A stretch of 64,000 nucleotides of DNA from Oceanobacter sp. 1_MG-2023 (lineage in GTDB: Bacteria; Pseudomonadota; Gammaproteobacteria; Pseudomonadales; Oceanobacteraceae): positions 26,719-90,718 of the forward strand of contig NZ_JAUYWA010000014.1 in assembly GCF_030689025.1 (NCBI RefSeq). Direction: 5' to 3'. Numbering within the stretch: the first letter of the stretch is position 1; each line of letters starts with the position of its first letter. The notes beneath the pieces are model-generated. The model made no database searches, was not told the origin of the DNA, and saw nothing but the letters and a program-made list of their open reading frames with translations. Positions 1 to 7,675 of this stretch are shown one piece after another. The position numbers and the translations under genes are program-made.

Positions 1-341
1 CCCAGACCGGGTTGCTCAACAATCTGAGGCAGCTTGAAACGACCAGGAACATAACCGTGGTAGCTGAAGCTGGCATCGTAAACACCATCTTCAACCAGTT
101 GGAACAAGGTTTTGGGATGGCCCGAACTGTTCTCCACCTTGACCTTGACGCGACCTTCCGTCGCTTCTTCCACCCACTTTGCCCAGGTTGGCCACACCAC
201 CGCATTCTGGGCATTGGTTGGTGGCAACCAGGTACCGACCCGCAAAATGGTTTCGGAAAATGCCGGCGCTGCCATGGCAGTACCCGCAGCCAGAACCAGT
301 ACCGACATGGCAGATTTCAGACGATGTGTAATTGTTATCAT
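1..341 (-). CDS. TRAP transporter solute-binding protein, DctP family (3' end outside window)
   Basis: Only the N-terminal ~113 residues are in the window; the gene runs off the left edge. It starts at an ATG preceded by an ACGAGG ribosome site. A signal peptide (residues 1 to about 26, ending near AMAAPAFS) is followed by RVGTWLPPTNAQN, WPTWAKWVEEATEGRV and SGHPKTLFQLVEDGV. These segments nearly duplicate the N-terminal part of the complete DctP at 32703-33752, so the two are paralogues. DctP proteins bind organic acids in the periplasm and hand them to DctQ/DctM membrane subunits. It lies downstream of hpaF on the same strand, which hints at uptake of an aromatic or related acid, but the substrate is unknown. 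DctQM genes may lie beyond the edge. Confidence 0.85.
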   Translation of the reverse strand, partial: MITITHRLKSAMSVLVLAAGTAMAAPAFSETILRVGTWLPPTNAQNAVVWPTWAKWVEEATEGRVKVKVENSSGHPKTLFQLVEDGVYDASFSYHGYVPGRFKLPQIVEQPGL

Positions 342-438
342 TTTCGGCCTCGTAATATTTTTATTTCCCGAACAGGCAAAGCCGTGAGTGCAGGCTTTTC
401 TGTCTTGCTGCCGGGGTATTTTTTATTGTCATCAATTG

Positions 439-469
439 TTATCTATCTCCCGCTTCAGACGATAGATAA
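439..469. promoter_or_regulatory. 9-bp inverted repeat in the hpaF-dctP gap
   Basis: TTATCTATC and GATAGATAA are perfect inverted copies separated by 13 bases, in the 236-base gap between hpaF and the dctP start. There is no T-run on either strand, so an operator is more likely than a terminator. Nothing else was recognised in this gap. Confidence 0.35.
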
Positions 470-577
470 AGCATCAGCTGCCGCACACCGCAGCCAATAA
501 CACCGCAAAACCATCCCTTGCAGAGCCTGACCAAGTGAGCAGGCCCAGAGCACCGGCAATTTGCTCAGTAAAACCCT

Positions 578-958
578 TCAGGCAAACAGTGGATGGATAT
601 TATTTTTATTAAACTTGAGCACCGGATCCAGCTCGGTCATTTCAAATGAAATCTGCACATAGCGCTCAGCCGTGACCGGTTGCATCCAGTCACACAGAAT
701 CTCGAACACCCGTTCCGCAACAGCCTGTTTAAGCGCCATATCCCGGCCATGACCAATCTTCAGGCTCAGGTTCAGGTAGCCAAAACCCTCACGGCCATCG
801 GCTACCCGGTAGTCATAACAACGAATCGCACGGCTGCGCACGCCCCCGATCGGGAATGCACCGGTCGATACCACATAGTCATGCAAGGCCTTGAACAGCG
901 GCTGAAAATCCAGCGACTCATGCAAGTTATCGGAGTAGTCGACAACAAAATGCGGCAT
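578..958 (-). CDS. hpaF: 5-carboxymethyl-2-hydroxymuconate delta-isomerase
   Basis: 126 residues, the usual length of HpaF. It isomerises 5-carboxymethyl-2-hydroxymuconate in the homoprotocatechuate meta-cleavage pathway in the cytoplasm. The start is set at MPHF, so that after removal of Met the N-terminus is Pro, the catalytic base of the tautomerase superfamily; an upstream in-frame ATG would bury that proline. Other family signatures are GGVRSRAI, LSLKIGHGR and FNKNNIHPLF at the C-terminus. The start lies two bases after the hpaE stop, so the two genes are one operon. Confidence 0.93.
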   Translation of the reverse strand: MPHFVVDYSDNLHESLDFQPLFKALHDYVVSTGAFPIGGVRSRAIRCYDYRVADGREGFGYLNLSLKIGHGRDMALKQAVAERVFEILCDWMQPVTAERYVQISFEMTELDPVLKFNKNNIHPLFA

Positions 959-960
959 GG

Positions 961-2424
961 CTACACACCCCACTTCGGAATATGGTGCGACCCCATGCTG
1001 ACACAGACATTCTTCGGTTCGCAGAACACCTCAAAGCTGTAATCCCCCCCCTCGCGGCCAGTACCGGACCCCTTCACACCACCAAACGGAGTACGCAGGT
1101 CACGGACGTTCTGACTGTTCACAAACATCATCCCGGCTTCTACCGAACGGGCAATGCGATGCACCTTGCCCACGTCCTGAGTCCACAAGTAGGACGCCAG
1201 ACCGTAGTCATTATCGTTCGCCATCGCTACCACATCGGCTTCATCCTTGAACGGAATCAACACCGCGACCGGGCCGAAAATTTCTTCACGGGCAATACGC
1301 ATATTATTGGTGACGTCACGGAATACGGTTGGGCGCACAAAGTGGCCGCCTTTCAGATGATCCGGCAACTCATTGACCGGTTTCTCCGGACCACCGGCAA
1401 TCAGCGTGGCGCCTTCTTCAATACCAATCTTGATATAGCCGGTGACCTTGTCCCAATGGCCCTGACTGATCAGAGAGCCTACCTTGGTATCCATATTCAT
1501 CGGATCACCGACAGTAATCTTGTTGGCACGGGCAGCGAACTCTTCGCAGAAGCGATCGTAAATACCCTCTTGCACAAAAATGCGAGAACCAGCGGTGCAG
1601 CGTTCACCGTTGATCGAGAAAATGCCAAACACCGCCGCGTCTAACGCCCGCTCGTAATCACAATCATCAAAAATCATCACCGGCGATTTACCGCCCAGTT
1701 CCATCGAAAACTTCTTCAGGCCCGCATTGGCAATAATGTGTTTACCGGTCGAAGTACCGCCAGTAAACGAAATGGCATTGACATCAGGGTTCGTAATCAA
1801 CGCATTGCCTGTGGTGCCGCCAAAACCGTGCACCACGTTAAACACACCCGCTGGAATACCGGCTTCCAGCGACAGCCGAGCCAGAAAATCCGTAGTCAGT
1901 GGCGACAACTCGGACTGTTTCATTACTGCCGTGTTACCCAGTGCCAGGGCTGGAGCAGTCTTCCAGGTACCGGTCATAAACGGCACGTTCCAGGGCGAAA
2001 TCAGCGCACAGACACCGGTTGGCTGATACAGGGTGTAATTCAGCATCTGGTCATCCATCGGGTAGGTATGACCGTTCATTTGTTTGGCTTTTTCAGCAAA
2101 AAAATAGAAATTGCTGGACGCCCGTGGAATCAAGGCGTTACGCGTCTGATACAGCGGCAAACCGGTATCTGCAGTTTCCATCGCCGACAGCTCATCGACG
2201 TTATCGGCAATCAGATCCCCCAGCTTCTCGATGATTTTGGAACGCTTGGCGACCGGCATGTTGGCCCAGGCCGGAAAGGCATTTTTCGCCGCCTGACACG
2301 CCGCTGCCACTTGTTCTGGCGAGGCATGAGCCACCTCAGCCAGAACTTCACCCGTAGCAGGATTCACCGTTTCAAAGGTTTCCTTGCTCTCAACCCATTT
2401 GCCGTCAATCAGATTCTTGATCAT
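961..2424 (-). CDS. hpaE: 5-carboxymethyl-2-hydroxymuconate semialdehyde dehydrogenase
   Basis: 487 residues, typical for HpaE, an NAD-dependent aldehyde dehydrogenase that oxidises the ring-cleavage product of homoprotocatechuate. Visible ALDH motifs: PWNVPFM, the Rossmann-side FTGGTSTGK, the general-base segment MELGGKSP and the catalytic cysteine in NGERCTAGSR. The start is at MIKNLIDG with an AAGGC-type ribosome site; a longer reading begins 18 codons upstream and lacks homology. It is first in the minus-strand hpaE-hpaF unit, and its upstream DNA holds two palindromes of the kind also found before hpaG1, hpaR and the second aldehyde dehydrogenase. Confidence 0.95.
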   Translation of the reverse strand: MIKNLIDGKWVESKETFETVNPATGEVLAEVAHASPEQVAAACQAAKNAFPAWANMPVAKRSKIIEKLGDLIADNVDELSAMETADTGLPLYQTRNALIPRASSNFYFFAEKAKQMNGHTYPMDDQMLNYTLYQPTGVCALISPWNVPFMTGTWKTAPALALGNTAVMKQSELSPLTTDFLARLSLEAGIPAGVFNVVHGFGGTTGNALITNPDVNAISFTGGTSTGKHIIANAGLKKFSMELGGKSPVMIFDDCDYERALDAAVFGIFSINGERCTAGSRIFVQEGIYDRFCEEFAARANKITVGDPMNMDTKVGSLISQGHWDKVTGYIKIGIEEGATLIAGGPEKPVNELPDHLKGGHFVRPTVFRDVTNNMRIAREEIFGPVAVLIPFKDEADVVAMANDNDYGLASYLWTQDVGKVHRIARSVEAGMMFVNSQNVRDLRTPFGGVKGSGTGREGGDYSFEVFCEPKNVCVSMGSHHIPKWGV

Positions 2425-2509
2425 CAGTGTCTGCCTTTTCTTGTTTTCAACGAGCCGCTGGCGACTCTGTGTTCTCACAGTTGGCGCTCTCAGATGAGCC
2501 GCAAACCAG

Positions 2510-2543
2510 TTAATATATTAATCAATCTATTTAACATGTTAAA
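2510..2543. promoter_or_regulatory. paired palindromes upstream of hpaE, likely HpaR operators
   Basis: TTAATATATTAA (2510-2521) and TTTAACATGTTAAA (2530-2543) are both perfect palindromes, 20 bp apart. Related sequences occur at 10514-10525, 10561-10572, 14988-14999, 15665-15676 and 15688-15699, each upstream of an hpa transcription unit. Assignment to the MarR-type regulator HpaR is inferred from this distribution. Confidence 0.6.
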
Positions 2544-2710
2544 TAATGTCAACTGACAAATGTCAAACAGCACGTTAGAGCCACCGACTTTGGCGGAGTT
2601 TTGGGGAGATAAATGGCAACGGAAGGCTCACTGACAAGGCATCAAAGCCTGTCAACAAGTGTCTGTTTTTGGCACTATCCAGAATATTCAACAAGGAAAT
2701 GTTTCGTCGT

Positions 2711-3715
2711 ATGAATGTCACTGAACTGCAAAACTACCTGCAACTCCTTATCCAGAACCGCCTGCACCAGGCCGTAATGGTGTGGGGTAAACCGGGAATT
2801 GGTAAATCCTCCATCGTGCGCAGCCTCTGTGAACAAAACAAACTGCAGTTTATCGACGTGCGCTTAAGCCAGTTGATGCCCAGTGATCTACGTGGGATTC
2901 CAGTACCGGATCAGAACATGACCCACTGGTATCCCCCTGCATTTCTGCCTCAGGAAGGCGAAGGCATCCTGTTTATGGATGAAATCAATATGGCTCCCCC
3001 CGCACTGCAGGGTGTGGCCCAACAGCTAGTGCTGGACAGGCAAGTTGGGGACTATTGCCTGCCTGATGGCTGGCTGGTCTGGGCAGCGGGGAACCACAGC
3101 ACCGACCGCGCTGCGGTTTACGATATGCCTGCGCCGCTTGCCAACCGATTTATCCACCTAACGCTGAACGAATCGATCAATGACTTCCGCGCCTATGCTC
3201 TGGCAACCGGATTGCATCCAGACGTGATCGGCTTTGTAAGTTTCCGCAGTGACCTGCTGCACAAGATGCACCCGACCAATCCGGCCTGGCCATCACCACG
3301 CAGCTGGGAAATGGCTGCCCGTCTCCACCAGATCGGTTTATCGATTGAGTCCGCTGTCGGCGATGCCTGTGCACTGGAGTTTCATGCCTTCTGCCGTTTG
3401 CAACACGATTTGCCGGGCATGGAAGCCATCCTCAAAGGCACATCCACAGCAGAGTTTCCGCAAGAACCCTCTTTACGCTATGCATTGATCTGTCACCTGA
3501 TCAGCCGAGCGGAAAAAAACCAACAAGCCGTGCATTGTTTTGAGTGGCTGATTGAGCAAGCAAGCTCAGAATGGATTCAGATGTTTGTCTCTGAATTGGT
3601 GCCTGTTCTGAAACAGCGTAAGCAATACTCTGCTTTCACCCAAAAAATTATTGGCAACGAAAAAGCGCGACAGTATCTGACGCAATTTGCAGGGTTAATG
3701 ATGGAACTTGATTGA
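2711..3715 (+). CDS. MoxR-family AAA+ ATPase
   Basis: 334 residues from the chosen ATG. It has the full AAA+ set: Walker A GKPGIGKS near the N-terminus, Walker B ILFMDEIN, sensor 1 WAAGNHS and the arginine-finger region PLANRF. MoxR ATPases act as chaperones that remodel a target together with a VWA-domain partner (RavA-ViaA, NorQ-NorD). Here the partner is the next gene. The start is uncertain: the AAGGA at 2693-2697 is 13 bases from ATG 2711 but only one base from ATG 2699, and a TTG lies further upstream. It begins a four-gene operon inserted between the two halves of the hpa locus. The target is unknown. Confidence 0.85.
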   Translation: MNVTELQNYLQLLIQNRLHQAVMVWGKPGIGKSSIVRSLCEQNKLQFIDVRLSQLMPSDLRGIPVPDQNMTHWYPPAFLPQEGEGILFMDEINMAPPALQGVAQQLVLDRQVGDYCLPDGWLVWAAGNHSTDRAAVYDMPAPLANRFIHLTLNESINDFRAYALATGLHPDVIGFVSFRSDLLHKMHPTNPAWPSPRSWEMAARLHQIGLSIESAVGDACALEFHAFCRLQHDLPGMEAILKGTSTAEFPQEPSLRYALICHLISRAEKNQQAVHCFEWLIEQASSEWIQMFVSELVPVLKQRKQYSAFTQKIIGNEKARQYLTQFAGLMMELD

Positions 3716-3743
3716 GTTCGCCAGAACAACAAGGACCAGCCAC

Positions 3744-5063
3744 ATGTTCCCTTTTCAAGACAATCTGGATGACCTCTGGACCCGCTTTGTACTGACGTTA
3801 CGCAGGCAGCATCCTTTCCTGGCCAGTCTGGCCATGTTTGCCCGCTTCCAGCCAGACAATCAGGTTCACATTGCCGAAACGGCAGGTCAGACGTTACAAG
3901 TGGAACCCGGATTTTTAAGCTCTCTGCCCCAACCAGAACAAACCAGCTACCTTCTGCACCAGTTACTTCATCTGGCGTTGAACCACCAGCAACGAATGGG
4001 AGAACGAGAGCAATCCCGCTGGAATGAAGCCGCCGATATTGTCGTAAACCAGATTATCCGTGAGACTACCCGCTTTCCGGCAGCCCCCCGAACATGCTCA
4101 AAGACAGGCTTTGCCGGGTATTCGGTTGAAGAGGTTTATCAATTACTGCCGCCGGTTAATATGGACGAATCAGCAGCCAGCCAACAGCCTTCAGCCCCCC
4201 AGCAATGCACTTCCTCAAATGCGGGCACTGAAGGAGACTCTGATACCGGCAAGCCAAGCTCGAAAAACATGAATGGAACACCCCATCACGACCTGTTGCG
4301 CCAGCCTTCCGTCGACTTGCAGCAGCAAAGCACAAATAGCCAAAACTACTGGCGAGGCGCGCTGGCAACTGTACAACAGCTGGCAAATGGCCACATTGCC
4401 ATCGGCCAGGCGGAACAAAATGCCAGCCACTTACCTGCCGGATTGCTACCCGGAGATACCACTTCGTCGTTAGCCATTGAGCTTGAAATTCTGCGCGAGG
4501 ACAGCCTCGACTGGCGCGCCATGCTGCGCCACTACATGATTCCCTCACGAAACGATTACGTCGAGTTTGACCCCAGATTGCTGCATCAAGGCTTGTATCT
4601 GGAATACCTGCAATCCGAGCAGTTGCGCGTCGACATCATTATTGACACCAGCACCTCCATTGAACGCGATCAGCTATCGAGCTTTCTGAACGAGGTAGAA
4701 GCCATTCTGAATAGCCACCCGGATATCATTGCCCGGCTGTTCTACATTGATATCGAACTCAACGGCCCACATCTGTTGCAACGCAATCAGCCCCTGCCGC
4801 AACCGGTCGGTGACGGTGGCACCAGCTTTGTGCCCTACTTCAATTTTCTGGCAACCGAGCACAGCCTGCTGGAGCGCCCTTCAGTGGCCATTTACTTCAC
4901 CGACGGCTTTGGAGAATTTCCCGCCGAGCCACCCGGTATTGACGTGTTATGGGTGGTACCACCTCGCTCAGCCAACCAGCAAGAGTATCTGTCCTGGTTA
5001 GCCCAAAGAAATCCCAAAAGCCCCCTGTTTCCATTTGGGGGCAAAGTCGATTTGAAGGATTAA
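3744..5063 (+). CDS. VWA-like (DUF2201-type) protein with an inactive metallopeptidase-like N-terminus
   Basis: 439 residues; ATG 3744 has AAGGA eight bases upstream. The N-terminal third resembles the putative metallopeptidase domain of DUF2201 proteins: HQLLHLALNH followed by WNEAADIVVNQII. The Glu of a classical HExxH is Gln here, so proteolysis is doubtful. The middle is a Ser/Gln-rich linker. The C-terminal third is VWA-like, with a MIDAS-type DTSTS after a beta strand and FTDGFGE later. MoxR-VWA pairs usually act on a third partner, for example in metal or cofactor insertion. The gene is 28 bases after the ATPase and 4 bases before a large repeat protein, so they are co-transcribed. Confidence 0.8.
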   Translation: MFPFQDNLDDLWTRFVLTLRRQHPFLASLAMFARFQPDNQVHIAETAGQTLQVEPGFLSSLPQPEQTSYLLHQLLHLALNHQQRMGEREQSRWNEAADIVVNQIIRETTRFPAAPRTCSKTGFAGYSVEEVYQLLPPVNMDESAASQQPSAPQQCTSSNAGTEGDSDTGKPSSKNMNGTPHHDLLRQPSVDLQQQSTNSQNYWRGALATVQQLANGHIAIGQAEQNASHLPAGLLPGDTTSSLAIELEILREDSLDWRAMLRHYMIPSRNDYVEFDPRLLHQGLYLEYLQSEQLRVDIIIDTSTSIERDQLSSFLNEVEAILNSHPDIIARLFYIDIELNGPHLLQRNQPLPQPVGDGGTSFVPYFNFLATEHSLLERPSVAIYFTDGFGEFPAEPPGIDVLWVVPPRSANQQEYLSWLAQRNPKSPLFPFGGKVDLKD

Positions 5064-5067
5064 GAAA

Positions 5068-7659
5068 ATGACGATTGATTTGATCAAGCAATCACTACAA
5101 GCCCCAGACGAAGAGCTTCGATACGATGAAGGTTGGGGAGATAAATACCCAGCCTATGGATTCTGGCGGCAAGAAGAAAATCAACAGCAACTGAAAGAGG
5201 CGCTGGCAACGATCAAGGCCATTAACAGCGTTGATTTTTGTGTAATTGAGCAGTGCCTTCAATCGCCGCAATGCCAGGAATGGTTCATTGCCTGGGTATT
5301 CATTTTGCGCAAGGGCCTCACCACCGATCAATGCTCCCAGCTTCTAAGCCATACCAATGCCCCAAGCTATCTGATCATACTCGATGAGACCTTCAAGCGC
5401 TTAAACGTAGTCCGTCCGAGACAGTTTACAGACATCGAATACGCGTTACTTGATAGCAATGGATTACTAGGATTGAGAAAGCTTTTCAAAGACTCATCAA
5501 ACCCGATAAAGACTTACCCCCCGGAAATTCTGCTGAACTACATGCTGGCCAGCCTTGATGAAAAATGTAGCGCCGAAGACCTGAAGATTTTCCTGCGGTT
5601 GGCGACCGAGTTTCAACCACACCACCTTGAGCGAATGGCCAGCTCGAAGCACTGGCAATTACGACTGGCTGCGGCGCAATCCTCAAGCACTTCCGATGAA
5701 CTATTCAAAAAACTTGCCAAAGACAGCAGCAAAAAGGTTCGGGAAGCCGCATCGGTTCGCGCTCAATTGGCAGCAAAACAGTCCGCAGCACAAAAGACAA
5801 ACAGCCAGAAAGCAATCACACCGGATTTTGACCTTCGATTAATGCAGAAAGCCGTACCGGTAGAGCAGTTACGGGAAATTGCCCAAGCTGGCTCCCCCCT
5901 GTCCGTCTGTGCTGCCACCTTGCATAGCAACAGCACCATCGATGTTATTCGTGCCGCCGAAAGTCGTGATTTACCTGAATGGGCTCAACTCGGCATCGCC
6001 AGATACACAGACTCAGAGAAGCGCATCATTTCACTACTGAAGGGCGCCAGCAAGTTCATCAAGATAGCGCTGGCAGCCAACTCCGCACTGACCAGGCAAC
6101 AGGCTTTACAGCTGCTCGGTGACGACTGGTGCAATGCCATCATCGCCAACCGGTTTATCGACGACCCAGAGGTTCTGGACTCAATTACCGAACCAGAAAA
6201 GTGGCCAGATATTCTGGCAACCTTGCGTAATCCCGACACTAAAGCCAAACAGCTACAAACACTCTTTAATAAAAAAGGCTTTCGCTTCGAAGTCGTAGGC
6301 CGATTGATGGCGCGACATCCGAACTGCCCCAAGGTTTACTACAAACGTCTGGCGGCGTACTGCCCCAAGGATCTAAAGCAAAATCCAGCCTACGCCCTGT
6401 CGATGCTTGAAAGTGGCAAAGCGGTAGCTCCCCAACCGCTTCAGCCAGACTCAATTTATGCCGACTTGGACAATGCCTCCGATAGTTATGAAATGGCAAT
6501 CACTGATGCCTTGAATCGTTACGCAAATGACGACGCCCTGCTCCGCCGGGTTGCCGGTTCAACAGCGCTAAACCCCAATGAGGCTAACCGACTGGCCATC
6601 ACTGACGACCGCCATATTCACAATCGCATCCTGAGGGAAGGCACGCCCCACTGCAGCGAATTTGTCTATCGCCTGATAGCAACAACCGGTACGCCACTAC
6701 AACGTAAACAACTAGCGTCACTGAAATTGAAGCGGGAGTATCCACAGCTATTGCGGCAATTAACCAGCGACAAGGACAGCTCGGTACGGCAGGCCGCAGG
6801 TAACCAAGCAACGAAGAGAGGACTGGCCTCTGCCCAAAAACCCGATAAAACCAGCCTCCGTACCCTGGGCAATAAGGCCGCACGCATCGACCTGGCCAAA
6901 AGCAGCAGCGACCCTGACATTCTGCACATGCTGTGTGAAGACAAGGTTCGGGATGTTCGTCGGGCGCTGGCCGAACATCAGCAGGTATTACCTTTGACTT
7001 GTCTGGAAAAGCTACTGACCGATAGCGACAACCAAGTCGTCAGCAGTGCTGTTTGGATACTGGATCGAATGATGGGATCGGCAACGCCACCATCCAGGGA
7101 TCAGCTACAAGCAGCTATTTCCCAAATTCTTGAAAACAACGACTTTTCTCCAAGCTTGAAATCCAGGGTGTTAGTGTATTGCGACAAAGCCCCATTGCTT
7201 GAAGACATGTTAGAGCAAAGAGAAATTCGAAGATTTGCCGGCCCCAAAAGTGGTAGCCATTTGCTGCTATTCAACACCTATCTGGACATCCAGAGCGCGG
7301 ACAAATCGTTTTGGCTACTGCAGATAGAAGAAGTACCGGCTGAGATCATCGAGCGGCTAGCGACTCAAACACAGGATCCGGCCAGCATGCTCAAAAAACA
7401 TATCGGTGAAAGTCATGGTACCTCCGTCAGCTCCCTGATTTACCTGATCAAGCAGCACCCCAATATGCTTGCTCACTGCCCACTGCAGAAAGCCATCGAT
7501 CATGCCAACCGAAACAGCCACATGGACTTTGCTGATGCTCTGAAGTCGGAACCATCTCTGCAGCCGTTCAAGGATTTTCGGGCACAACTTCAAAACGCAA
7601 AAGACCAACAGTTATTGCAGCAACTGATCAATCAGGCAGAACAAACCGAAACGATATAA
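5068..7659 (+). CDS. large HEAT/LRV-like repeat protein, copy 1
   Basis: 863 residues with no signal peptide. The ribosome site AAGGA precedes ATG. Alpha-helical repeats of the leucine-rich-variant/HEAT kind recur, for example HWQLRLAAAQSSS, KDSSKKVREAAS, DKDSSVRQAAG and EDKVRDVRRALAEH; each ends in a V-R-x-A helix. A central block (LPEWAQLGIARYT to LMARHPNCPK) is shared with the next gene, so the pair arose by tandem duplication. Such solenoids are binding scaffolds. Its place in the MoxR-VWA operon suggests that it is a partner or substrate adaptor of that chaperone. No enzyme motif was found. Confidence 0.75.
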   Translation: MTIDLIKQSLQAPDEELRYDEGWGDKYPAYGFWRQEENQQQLKEALATIKAINSVDFCVIEQCLQSPQCQEWFIAWVFILRKGLTTDQCSQLLSHTNAPSYLIILDETFKRLNVVRPRQFTDIEYALLDSNGLLGLRKLFKDSSNPIKTYPPEILLNYMLASLDEKCSAEDLKIFLRLATEFQPHHLERMASSKHWQLRLAAAQSSSTSDELFKKLAKDSSKKVREAASVRAQLAAKQSAAQKTNSQKAITPDFDLRLMQKAVPVEQLREIAQAGSPLSVCAATLHSNSTIDVIRAAESRDLPEWAQLGIARYTDSEKRIISLLKGASKFIKIALAANSALTRQQALQLLGDDWCNAIIANRFIDDPEVLDSITEPEKWPDILATLRNPDTKAKQLQTLFNKKGFRFEVVGRLMARHPNCPKVYYKRLAAYCPKDLKQNPAYALSMLESGKAVAPQPLQPDSIYADLDNASDSYEMAITDALNRYANDDALLRRVAGSTALNPNEANRLAITDDRHIHNRILREGTPHCSEFVYRLIATTGTPLQRKQLASLKLKREYPQLLRQLTSDKDSSVRQAAGNQATKRGLASAQKPDKTSLRTLGNKAARIDLAKSSSDPDILHMLCEDKVRDVRRALAEHQQVLPLTCLEKLLTDSDNQVVSSAVWILDRMMGSATPPSRDQLQAAISQILENNDFSPSLKSRVLVYCDKAPLLEDMLEQREIRRFAGPKSGSHLLLFNTYLDIQSADKSFWLLQIEEVPAEIIERLATQTQDPASMLKKHIGESHGTSVSSLIYLIKQHPNMLAHCPLQKAIDHANRNSHMDFADALKSEPSLQPFKDFRAQLQNAKDQQLLQQLINQAEQTETI

Positions 7660-7675
7660 ACAAGGAGTTAATGAC

